Below are positions 6,992 to 16,000 of a DNA stretch of 17,581 nt, in pieces (the first letter of the stretch is position 1; each line of letters begins with the position of its first letter). The position numbers and the translations under genes are program-made. The notes below the pieces were generated by a model. The model saw nothing but the letters and a program-made list of their open reading frames with translations, was not told the origin of the DNA and did not search any database. Origin of the DNA: Verrucomicrobiales bacterium (lineage in GTDB: Bacteria > Verrucomicrobiota > Verrucomicrobiia > Verrucomicrobiales > V1-33); contig JALRGF010000239.1 of the NCBI GenBank assembly GCA_023253495.1, positions 1 to 17,581 on the forward strand, given 5' to 3'.

Positions 6992-9925
6992 TCAATCGGC
7001 CACCCGTGGGTGGGTGCCGAGGGCGCGCTCCTGAGCGTTGGTTTTACCGTCGCCGTCGGGGTCACCGTCGCGGCCTTCGGATCCGGCGGGGTCGTTGGGA
7101 TCGAGCTGGTACTGGTGTTCCCAAGCGTCCGGCAGGGTGTCGCCGTCGGTGTCCGGGGTGAGCGGATGGGTGCGGGAAATGACGCATTCGGCCAGATCGG
7201 ACAGACCGTCGCCGTCGCTGTCGCGTTGGGTGGGGTCGGCGAGCAGGGCGGCCAGGCCATCGGGAAGGCCGTCGCCATTGGTGTCGGCGCGACCGTTGGC
7301 GGGGTCTGTGGGTGTGGTGTCGGCGCCGTCGAGGAAACCATCGGCGTCGGTGTCGGGGGTGATGGCAGCGGCGGCGGTCTCGGCGCCGTCGGGCCGGCCG
7401 TCGCGGTCGCTGTCCGCGAGTTCGGGCAGGGTGAAACGGGCGCGTTCCTGGGCATTGGTGAGGCCGTCGCCATCCGGGTTGCCGGTGGGGGCGGCGGCGG
7501 TGCCGGTGCTGAGGAACCGGCGTTCCCACCAGTCGGGCAGGGCGTCGGTGTCGCGATCGACCTGGGAGAGCCGGTATCGGTCGGCGAGCCGGTCTTCCAG
7601 GGCCCGCCGGGAGTCGTCGGTGAGCGCGCCGGAGGTGAGCACGATGTCGCCGACGGTGCCGGAGAACCCGTTGGTGGCATTGGCGAGGGCGCCGAGGAAG
7701 CGGATACCGGCGGCGCTGCCGCCGGCCGGGGCGACCGACGAGCCGGCGGCGGTCCCGTTGGTGAAAAATGCCGGGCGGCCGTTGGTGACGGTGGTGGTGA
7801 TCAGGGTGAGGCCGGCGGCGGCCGGGGCGGAGCCGAGGGCGGGGGCGAAGTCGTTGGAAAGGTGGTGGTAGCCGGTGGTATTGGTGCCCAGGCTCAACCC
7901 CTGCCCCACGACGCCGATGCGGCCGGGCTGGAGCTCGTATTTTTCCGGGATTTCCGGGGTGTAGCCCTTCGCCTCGTAGTAAATTTCCGAAAAATCGTCG
8001 GTGAGCGGGTTGCCGACGCGGCGGGTGTACGTGGCCAACGTGCGCGTTTCCCACTGGTAGGTGGCGGGCAGTCCGCGGCGGGTGACAAAATCAGACAGAC
8101 ACGACGAGAGCGAGGCGCCGGCCTTGAGCGGGCAGTTGACGAGGGCGGGGTTGAGGCGGTAGATCTTGCCGTTCTGGCGCTGGGGCGGGCCGGGGTCGGG
8201 AATCGCGTTGGCGGTGACATCGTAGCGGACGGAGGGCACCTGGGCGGCTGGCAGGCTGGGGAGCAGGTATCCGGAAGCGGTGGTGATCGGCCGGCACTCG
8301 TACCCTTTGAAACTGATGGTCGGGCTGGTGTAGCTCAGCATGAAATCGGCGGTGTAGCGCGAGAAATACTGGGTCGTCTGCAGCTGCCGCGGCACCGGAG
8401 CCGTGTAGTTCCAGGGCGACGCCGCTGCGCCCACCTCACCGGCCAGCAGGTACCGCTGACCAACCAGGCCCGGGGCGCGGTTGGCGGGGTCGGCGGCGTT
8501 GGGGGGCGAGGAGGTGCGCGTGGCCGCCGGTTGGGCCACCACCAGCATCGACATGCTGGAGCCGCCGAGGGCGGTGGTGAGATCGAGCCGCTGGGTGCCG
8601 TTGAAGGCGATCAATGGGAGGCGGCCGGAAGTGTTCCGGGACGGGCGCAGCGGGCCGGTGGCGGTCGCGGTGACCGTGCGGATTTCGTCCGACCAGCTGC
8701 TGACCAGCCCGTCGCCGTCCATGCCCACCTCGGCATCCGCCTTGAGCCACGCCAGCAGTGTCGGGTCCGGGGCGGGCAGGGCGCGCGCGGTGTGGACCAG
8801 CAGGTGGGCTCCCTGCCAGGCGATGCCTTCGCCGCACCACGCGTGGACCAGAGTGGCGGCGTCGTTGAGGGTGTCCGCTTTCCACGCCAGCGCGACCTGA
8901 CCGCGGGCATCGGTACGCGTGGTGAGGACCGGGCGGGGCGAGCGGGCGGCGGGCGGCACCAGCCACAGATCCAACCCGCCGGAGCCGGGGGCCACGGTCA
9001 GCGGGGCGTTGGCCAGCGGCGTGTCGTCCGGAGCACGCACCTCAAGGCGCAGCGGCTCATCGAGCCAATCACCGGGTCCGGTGTACGGCACGTCGCCCCA
9101 GCGCGACGCCAGGCGCACCACGGTCGGGCGCCGGCCGTTGAAATAATCCCGCGGCGAGGTCCCGGCGGTCACCTCCGCGCCGTCCGAGGCGCCGTCGCCA
9201 TCACTGTCCGCTGTCGTCGGGTCGGTCCCGCGGTCGTGCCATTCATCAAAGTCGCTCAATCCGTCGGCATCCGTGTCCTGCTCGACCTGCCGAACCCGCC
9301 AGAACCGCGTGCCGGTCGGCATTTCGGAGGACGCGGCCTGACGCATGACGAAGTCGGGCGTGGCATACGGCAGCAGCGGGTATGCCTCGACCAGCTCGGA
9401 CAGCGCGGCGCGCACGTCCGGGTCCGGATCTTCCGTGCCGCTGACCGGCAGCGCCGCCACCGTATCGCGAAGCTGGGTGCGTGTGAAAACAGTGGCGGTC
9501 GGAAGGACGGCGGCCGCCTGCCGCGGCACCCGCCGGAAATCGAGGGCCACCCGCCGGCGGATCATGCTTCCATCGGCACCCGGCCACTGGACCAGCGAGG
9601 TGCCATCCGGGTAGGCAAGCACGGTGAAGTCGCGCCGCGACGGATGCACCGGGGGCGCGCCGTCCGCCTCCGGACGCTGTCCGAGATAAAACGCCAGGCG
9701 CCCGCCGGTGCCTTCGGCAGGCCGCACCAGCGCCGGCTTCCACGTCGCAGCGGTGAGGTCGGGCGACCATTCGACCTGATACCCGCGACCGATGTCGGTG
9801 GTGGTGTGAAGATACAGCAGACCGGCGCCTTCCTCCTGCAACCAGGCTTGGGGCACGGACCCGGCGGCAACCGGGCCGGCGGCCAGCAGGCTCAGCAGCG
9901 AGCCCGGGATCAACAAGGAACGCAT
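6992..9925 (-). CDS. Large secreted protein with LamG-like and TSP3 calcium-binding repeats
   Basis: The product is 977 residues with a signal peptide (MRSLLIPGSLLSLLAAGPVAAG). Residues about 25-215 are a beta-rich region. Two TSP3/EF-like repeats follow (about 217-255, DTDADGLSDFDE and DSDGDGASDGAE), then an Ig-like segment (DYFNGRRPTVV onward, about 255-385). A LamG/concanavalin-like domain starts LLAWLKADAEV (about 390) and reaches FNGTQRLDL and MLVVAQP. Its second half (TGYHHLSNDF, FSGTVGDIVL, ALEDRLADRYRL) resumes after an insertion of roughly 180 residues. The C-terminus (about 789-977) is eight further DxDxDG repeats ending TNAQERALGTHP. No PEP-CTERM, LPXTG or other sorting tail is seen. 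A surface or secreted carbohydrate-binding or adhesive role is inferred. The start at 9925 is supported by the signal peptide and a GGAGG upstream; the longer frame to 10570 is antisense to the isomerase gene. Confidence 0.85.
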   Translation of the reverse strand: MRSLLIPGSLLSLLAAGPVAAGSVPQAWLQEEGAGLLYLHTTTDIGRGYQVEWSPDLTAATWKPALVRPAEGTGGRLAFYLGQRPEADGAPPVHPSRRDFTVLAYPDGTSLVQWPGADGSMIRRRVALDFRRVPRQAAAVLPTATVFTRTQLRDTVAALPVSGTEDPDPDVRAALSELVEAYPLLPYATPDFVMRQAASSEMPTGTRFWRVRQVEQDTDADGLSDFDEWHDRGTDPTTADSDGDGASDGAEVTAGTSPRDYFNGRRPTVVRLASRWGDVPYTGPGDWLDEPLRLEVRAPDDTPLANAPLTVAPGSGGLDLWLVPPAARSPRPVLTTRTDARGQVALAWKADTLNDAATLVHAWCGEGIAWQGAHLLVHTARALPAPDPTLLAWLKADAEVGMDGDGLVSSWSDEIRTVTATATGPLRPSRNTSGRLPLIAFNGTQRLDLTTALGGSSMSMLVVAQPAATRTSSPPNAADPANRAPGLVGQRYLLAGEVGAAASPWNYTAPVPRQLQTTQYFSRYTADFMLSYTSPTISFKGYECRPITTASGYLLPSLPAAQVPSVRYDVTANAIPDPGPPQRQNGKIYRLNPALVNCPLKAGASLSSCLSDFVTRRGLPATYQWETRTLATYTRRVGNPLTDDFSEIYYEAKGYTPEIPEKYELQPGRIGVVGQGLSLGTNTTGYHHLSNDFAPALGSAPAAAGLTLITTTVTNGRPAFFTNGTAAGSSVAPAGGSAAGIRFLGALANATNGFSGTVGDIVLTSGALTDDSRRALEDRLADRYRLSQVDRDTDALPDWWERRFLSTGTAAAPTGNPDGDGLTNAQERARFTLPELADSDRDGRPDGAETAAAAITPDTDADGFLDGADTTPTDPANGRADTNGDGLPDGLAALLADPTQRDSDGDGLSDLAECVISRTHPLTPDTDGDTLPDAWEHQYQLDPNDPAGSEGRDGDPDGDGKTNAQERALGTHPRVAD

Positions 9926-9937
9926 AAGGGGTGATAT

Positions 9938-9942
9938 CCTCC
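9938..9942 (-). promoter_or_regulatory. Ribosome binding site (GGAGG) of the 977-residue protein gene
   Basis: GGAGG on the minus strand lies 12 bases before the ATG at 9925. The spacing is slightly long, but it supports this start over the much longer open frame. It is the only clear Shine-Dalgarno among the genes in the window. It lies in the 102-base divergent gap shared with the isomerase gene, where no strong promoter boxes were recognised. Confidence 0.6.
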
Positions 9943-10027
9943 AGGAATGCCTCCCGATTGTCCTCGCGACCGCGCCCGGGTCAATTCCGGTGGCGTAACC
10001 GCCCGCGCCGCTCAGACTGATCAACTC

Positions 10028-10537
<510 letters not shown>

Positions 10538-10547
10538 GTCAGCGGTC

Positions 10548-10562
10548 TGGGCCATCGGCCCA
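10548..10562 (+). terminator. Hairpin just after the isomerase gene
   Basis: Perfect inverted repeat TGGGCC/GGCCCA with a 3-base loop, starting 10 bases after the stop codon of the plus-strand isomerase gene. It lacks a T-run, so it would be at best a weak or factor-dependent terminator. Confidence 0.35.
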
Positions 10563-10706
10563 CGGATCATGGGTCACCGGCTGAGAGTGCGTCAGGGACT
10601 CTGACAGGGCGCTGAGCCGTGACGGAGCCAGGGGATCAGCGTCACGGTCTGGTACGGAGCGCCCTGCTTGGTGGCGTCTCATCCACCTCGGGTGAGAGAA
10701 GGCGAG

Positions 10707-10826
10707 GCTGGGCCGACGGGGCCGCAATCAGAAGCCGATACGAATACTCCGGGCTTCAAGGCTTGGCTGAGAAGACGGGATGCTGGGCCGACAGGGCCGC
10801 AGCGGACTTCTGCGGCGGTCCCGGGG
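10707..10826. repeat. GC-rich intergenic repeat with the same hairpin as 6959-6976
   Basis: This occupies most of the 297-base convergent gap between the isomerase and the PilB/GspE genes. Two 20-base copies of GCTGGGCCGACRGGGCCGCA lie at 10707-10726 and 10782-10801, differing at one base. The second runs into the perfect inverted repeat GCCGCAG/CTGCGGC (10796-10816, loop CGGACTT) and then GGTCCCGGGG, matching the end of the 6864-6985 array. The hairpin ends 19 bases from the stop codon of the minus-strand ATPase gene. No coding potential is evident between 10538 and 10834. Confidence 0.75.
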
Positions 10827-10834
10827 CCGGGGGA

Positions 10835-12700
10835 TCAATCTTCGATCATCTTCATGTCCATGGTGGTCACGGAGATGACTTCCTCGATGGTGGTTTCGCC
10901 GTCGAGGACCTTTTTGAATCCGTACTGGCGCATGGGGATGAATCCTTCCTCAATGGCCTTGGCGCGGATGTCGGATTCGGAGGCGCGTTTGACGACGAGG
11001 TCCTGCACGCCCTGGGTGAGCACGGCAATCTCGTAGATGGCGAGACGTCCGAGCACTCCGGTGTGGCTGCAATGGTCGCAGCCGCGTTCATTGACCATGT
11101 AGATCTGGCTGCCGGCGGCGACCTTGGCGCCGGGGAACCCGATGCTGTCGAGGTAGTCGCGGTCATGGCTGACCGGTTTGCGGCACTTTTTGCAGAGGCG
11201 GCGGACGAGGCGCTGAGCAAGGAAGGCGCGGACCGAGGCGGACACGAGGAACGGTTCGACCCCCATGTCGACGAGACGGGTGATGCCGGCGATGGCGTCG
11301 TTGGTGTGGAGGGTTGAGAAGACGAGGTGACCGGTGAGCGCGGCGCGGATGGCGATTTCCGCGGTCTCGAGGTCGCGCATTTCCCCGACCATGACGACAT
11401 TGGGGTCGGCGCGGAGGATTGAGCGCAGGCCGGCGGCGAAAGTCAGGTTGATTTCCGGTTTGACGGCGATCTGCATGACGCCTTCGAGCTTGTTTTCGAC
11501 CGGGTCCTCGACGGTGACGATGCGTCGGTACGGGGTGTTGAGCTCGCTGAGGAAGGCGTAAAGGCTGGTGGATTTGCCGGAGCCGGTGGGGCCGGTGATG
11601 AGGATGATGCCGTTGCTCATTTTGAGCAGCGACTCAATGGTGCTGCGCACGTGCGGCTCCAGCCCGAGTTTCTGGATGCTGAATTTTTCCTGGTTGAGCA
11701 GACGAAGCGAAACCTGTTCGCCTTCGACGGTCGGGATGGTGGCGACGCGGACGTCGATGCTTTTGCCTTCGAGTTCCAGGCCGATGCGACCGTCCTGGGG
11801 CAGGCGGCGTTCCGCGATGTCGAGGCGCGACATGATCTTGAGGCGCGCGATGACCATCGACTGGAGGGCCTTGATGTTTTCGGGCACCGGGACTTCCTGG
11901 AGGCGGCCGTCGATGCGGTAGCGGACGCGCAGATTGGATTCGAGCGGTTCGACGTGGATGTCGGTGGCGCGCTGGTTGAGGGCCTGGCGGAGGATGGTGT
12001 TGACAAATTTGACGACGGACGCCTCCTCATCGTCCTCGTCGAGCACGTTGACCTCTTCCTTGAGGTCCATGAACGAAGTATCGCCTTCGCGGCCGGCAAG
12101 GATCTGCTCGAAGGTGTCGGCGCCGACGCCATAGAGTTTCTGGATCCCCTGAAGAACGCGGGTGCGCGAGGCCATGCGCCACTCGATCGGCAAGTCGATG
12201 GCCTGAGTGGCCGCCTGTTTGGCGAGCAGGTTGAACGGGTCGTAGGTGACGAGGATAAGGCGGTCGGGCGGGGTATCGGCCTCGCCTTCGGGGTGGTCGG
12301 TGGGGGCTTCGACTTCCGGCAGGGCGGAAGCGCTGGCGGGTTCCTCGTCTTCCGGTTGTTCGGACGGGAGCTCCAAGGTGCCGAGAGCGAGTGGGAGGAC
12401 GCGGTGGCGCAGCGCGAGCTGGGCGTTGCAGACTTCGCGGAGCTTCCGCGAGTGGCGCGGTTTGAGGTCGGTTTCGTACGGCAGGGCCAGGGTGGCGGCG
12501 ACGTGGCGGAGGAAGTCCTCTTCGTTGACCTGCTTGGAATCGATGAGGTCATCGATCACACTGCGCCCCTGGCGGGCAGCGGTTTCGATCAGGCGCTGGC
12601 CGAGTTCATCGTTCTCCAGGCCGGCGGCTTTGGCGGCCTCGAAAAAAAGCGCCTTCATGTCCGGACGGCGCCGGACGGAGGGGGAAACGAGCATGGTCAT
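10835..12700 (-). CDS. GspE/PilB-type secretion or type IV pilus assembly ATPase
   Basis: This hexameric ATPase class powers type II secretion or pilus extension at the cytoplasmic face of the inner membrane. The product (621 residues from 12700) has an N-terminal GspE/MshEN-like domain (about 15-200) with an acidic Pro/Glu-rich insertion (SEQPEDEEPASASALPEVE). A second N2 domain (ATDIHVEPLESNLRVRYRIDG) leads into the ATPase core. Walker A is GPTGSGKST (370-378), an Asp box VTVEDPVE follows, Walker B/GEMRD is at 439-443 (family usually GEIRD) and the His box is FSTLHTNDA. A tetracysteine zinc site is complete: Cys503/Cys506 (CKKC) and Cys541/Cys544 (CDHC). The start is uncertain: ATGs at 12700, 12694 and 12658 are all possible, none with a Shine-Dalgarno. 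No pilC, pilT, pilin or other gsp gene adjoins it, so pilus versus T2SS cannot be decided here. Confidence 0.93.
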   Translation of the reverse strand: MTMLVSPSVRRRPDMKALFFEAAKAAGLENDELGQRLIETAARQGRSVIDDLIDSKQVNEEDFLRHVAATLALPYETDLKPRHSRKLREVCNAQLALRHRVLPLALGTLELPSEQPEDEEPASASALPEVEAPTDHPEGEADTPPDRLILVTYDPFNLLAKQAATQAIDLPIEWRMASRTRVLQGIQKLYGVGADTFEQILAGREGDTSFMDLKEEVNVLDEDDEEASVVKFVNTILRQALNQRATDIHVEPLESNLRVRYRIDGRLQEVPVPENIKALQSMVIARLKIMSRLDIAERRLPQDGRIGLELEGKSIDVRVATIPTVEGEQVSLRLLNQEKFSIQKLGLEPHVRSTIESLLKMSNGIILITGPTGSGKSTSLYAFLSELNTPYRRIVTVEDPVENKLEGVMQIAVKPEINLTFAAGLRSILRADPNVVMVGEMRDLETAEIAIRAALTGHLVFSTLHTNDAIAGITRLVDMGVEPFLVSASVRAFLAQRLVRRLCKKCRKPVSHDRDYLDSIGFPGAKVAAGSQIYMVNERGCDHCSHTGVLGRLAIYEIAVLTQGVQDLVVKRASESDIRAKAIEEGFIPMRQYGFKKVLDGETTIEEVISVTTMDMKMIED

Positions 12701-12838
12701 GAGAACGGGCAGGCGAGGGAAACCGGCAGACCGCACACAAGCGGTGATTCGGCCATTTGTCATCCGACAACGGCGGGCGGATGACGTTCATTCTTCATTG
12801 GATGAGCCGCGGGCCCCAGGCACCGAACAGGGTCCCCC

Positions 12839-12859
12839 GGCAACCCTCTGCGGGTTGCC
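12839..12859. promoter_or_regulatory. Perfect 8-bp hairpin upstream of the ATPase gene
   Basis: Arms GGCAACCC/GGGTTGCC with a 5-base loop, about 140 bases 5' of the ATPase start. There is no T-run on either side. It could be an operator, an mRNA leader structure of the ATPase gene, or a second structure beyond the terminator of the large upstream gene. The rest of 12764-12938 shows nothing I recognise. Confidence 0.35.
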
Positions 12860-12938
12860 GATGATCACAGGCTGCCTGCAGTCCCCGCCAACTTGCAAAC
12901 TCTCCGCTGCGAGAAGCGAGGCCGAAGGGTCTCTGATC

Positions 12939-12967
12939 AAAAAGCGGGGCGCGCTGACGCGCGCCCC
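12939..12967 (-). terminator. Intrinsic terminator of the 1420-residue protein gene
   Basis: A perfect 9-bp stem GGGGCGCGC/GCGCGCCCC with a 4-base loop (12946-12967) is followed, in the minus-strand direction, by GC and then five T residues (12943-12939). It lies about 58 bases past the stop of the large gene. Stem strength plus T-run make this the one convincing rho-independent terminator in the window. Confidence 0.85.
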
Positions 12968-12973
12968 GGGAGT

Positions 12974-13004
12974 GTCCGGCGCGCGACAGTGCCGCGCGCG
13001 GGAC
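12974..13004 (-). terminator. Second GC-rich hairpin preceding the intrinsic terminator
   Basis: Twelve-base arms GTCCGGCGCGCG and CGCGCGCGGGAC pair with a single mismatch around a 7-base loop. It lies 21 bases after the stop codon of the 1420-residue protein gene and directly before the intrinsic terminator. It has no T-run of its own and may pause polymerase or protect the 3' end. Confidence 0.5.
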
Positions 13005-13025
13005 GGGTTCGATCCACGGAACCGC

Positions 13026-16000
13026 TTACAGTTTCCGGATGCGGAAGAAGCTGGTGCGGTTGTCGGGCAGTTGTCCGGCCGGGGTGACCAAGGAGGCGGT
13101 GTTCAGCGGGGTGATGGTGGTGGTCCCGGCGGAACCGGGAATGGCGGTGTAGCCCGGGACAACGTTCCACTTGGTGGCGGCGGTCGGGGCACCCCCCGGC
13201 TGGAATCCAGTGGTGTATTCGAGCGCGTAGGTGGCTCCGGCTTCCGAGGTGAACGTCAGGTTCAGCAGGGAAGTCGTTTTGTCGTACGCAACACTGGTCA
13301 CCGCGAGGGAGGATGCCGGGGCCCCGACGGTTTCGAGCAACTGCCAGCTTTCGGCGTCCACGCCGGCCGGTTGTTCTTCGGACGCGGCGCGGTAGACGAG
13401 CAGGCTGCAGCCGGCGCCACCGCCGCGTTCCCATTGGACCAGAGTGACTTCATGCAGGCCGGCGGTGAGGTCGGCCGGGACCACGGTGTCGGTGCGCCCG
13501 CGCAGGCCGGCAGTGCCGATTTCAACGCCGTCGACGAGCAACGAGAATCCGTCATCACTGTTGACATTGAACCAGATGCGGCCGGCGCGGGTCACCTTGA
13601 TCTGCCCGGTGCTGCGGATGGCGAAGTCCTCGCGGTCCCCGAAGCCCGAGCCGCCATTGGCCTGATCGAAGAGCGGATAAGGCCGCGACAGGGTCAGGAA
13701 CCACGGCGGGGCGGCGTTGTCGTGGAAATGGACGTACCGGGTGGCGAGCTTGATGCTGTCGCCGGCAGGGAATTGGCTGGGGTCATCCAAGGCCGCCAGG
13801 GCGGTGTCGATGTCATTGAGCAGAAGCGTGGAACGAGTCCAGACGTGTTCGGTCTGCCATTGCCCGCCGCCTTCGATGACACTGGCGATGCTGGCGGCCG
13901 AGACCGGGCTGGAGCCGAGCCGGACTTCGGTGCCGTCGGACAGACCGTCGCCATCGGTGTCGGCGACAAACGGATTGGTACCGGCGTTGCCCGCGCCGAT
14001 GAAGACGCCCGTATTGGTTTCCACGCCGTCGCCAAGCCCGTCCAGATCGGTGTCACGAACCAGCGGGTTGGTGCCGGTATTGGTGGCGCTGACGAAGGTG
14101 CCGGTACCGGTTTCGACCGCGTCGCTCAGGCCATCGCCGTCGGTATCCGCCTTGTCAGCGCGAGTGCCGCGCTGGAATTCGGCCAGATTGGTGAGGGTAT
14201 CACCATCTTTGTCGAGGGCGGCGTCGTTTACCGCGGGGTTCAGACCGTTATCCACCTCATAGACGTCGAGCATGCCATCGCCATCGGTGTCGGCAGGGTT
14301 GAGCCACGCTTGCACGAGTTCGAAGGAATCCTCGCCGAAAAGCGGTTCGTTTTCGGTCACACCTTTGAGGACGAAGAGGCTCACGCCGCCACCGCCACTG
14401 CGCTCAAAATGGATGAGTTCGACGTCGTGGACACCGGCGGTGAGGTCCACCGGCATGACGGTATTGGTGCGGCCACGCAGGCCGGCCGAGCCGATTTCCT
14501 GGCCGTCGATGCGCAGGGAGAAGCCGTCATCGCTGTTGCAGACAAACCAGTGTTTGCCCGGTTTGATGACGGAAATCTGACCGCGCGACCGGATCGCAAA
14601 ATCATCGTGGTCAGCCCGGCCCGGGCCACCGTTGATTGGGTCGAAGAGGGGATACGGGCGCGACTCGGCGACATAGATGGGCGGGCCGGCGTTGTCGTCG
14701 AAGTGGATGTAAGCGGTCTTGACCACGATCCGGTCTTCGGCGGGATAGGTGTTGGCGGCGTCGAGGGCGGCGATGGCGGTTTCGATATCGAGCAGTTCCG
14801 GATTGGCCCGGGTCCAGAGGTGTTCCGTGGTCCAGGTGCCGCCACCAACGAGATTGGAAGCGTAGATCAACGGGGCGACGAACGTGCTGCGTTCGATGGT
14901 CACGTTGCCGCTGGTGTCTCGCAATTCGATGACAAAGATATGCTCAGTGCCCGGCGTGAAAGGGGCGGCCAGAGTGTGGGTGAAGTCGATGGCGCCCTGT
15001 GATTTCGGGCTGGCCACCAGATTGACGACGACGCCGTCGATCAGGAGTTTGGTGGTTGCCGGGTCAACCACCGCGCCTTCGAAGTCGTTGCCGCGGAAGG
15101 TGAAGCGGGTCGGGTTCTGGGATGTGGGCGGGCTGATGGCCGAGAGGAAGCATGGCGAACCGCTGCCGCCGATGCCCAGCGTCACGAGAGCGGTCTGCTG
15201 GGGGCTCTTGCCGAAAACCAGTGCGTGGGCACCAAGGCCGCCCCATCCCCGCTGGCCCGGGGTGGCTTCGTCGCCATCGTTGATGGCCATACCGAGGCCG
15301 AACATCGTGCCGAGTTTCAGTTCCTCGAGGCCCATCGAGGCCGTGGGCAGCTTGATTTCGTAGGTCGTGCGCTTGCTGGCCGTGTCACGATTGACCACGG
15401 CAGTGGTGCCACCCGGGCCGGCTTCGTGCATGACGATGACCCCGCCGAGGGCGCTTTCAATGCCGCCGAGGGCGTAGTTGTACAGCGCGACCTGGGCATC
15501 CTGAGAGCCATTGGCGACCATGAGCTGCACGGAATCACCGTTCCACGCGCTGTTGGCGCTGTTTTCGTGGTAGTCGTCGGTGACGACGAATCCGAAATAG
15601 ACGTTTTCCGTATCGTAGGCGATGCGGACGGCCGACGTCTGGTCATCCGGTCCGGTCCAGGTGCCGCCGTTGTGGGCTTCAAAGAGGGTCAGGGTACCGC
15701 CCCCGCGGCTGCCTGATCCTTTGGGCACGGCGAACCGGGGATCGGAAAGCACAGCCACGCCGGACCAGTCGTTGAGCACACCGTCGATGGCAATAGGGCC
15801 GGGTGCGGGACTGGCGAAGTAATATTCCTTGCCGGGTTCAATGTCATTGGCGGTGGCGAGGGTGACGAGGGCGGTTTCTGATGGCGATTTGCCGAAGACG
15901 AGGGCGTGAGCCCCGAGACCGCCCCATCCCCGCTGTCCGGGAGTGTCCTTGTCGCCGTCGTTGATGGCCATGCCAAGGCCGAATTGTACGCCGCCGCCGA

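Noticed and set aside
6917..9934. 1005-codon plus-strand open frame antisense to the LamG/TSP3 protein
   Set aside because: Its Gly/Arg/Val-rich, low-complexity content is the antisense of repeated Asp/Gly codons in GC-rich DNA. The minus strand has the signal peptide, ribosome binding site and recognisable domains.
12246..15002. 918-codon plus-strand open frame across the ATPase start and the giant gene
   Set aside because: It spans two well-supported minus-strand genes and an intrinsic terminator, and has no recognisable domain.
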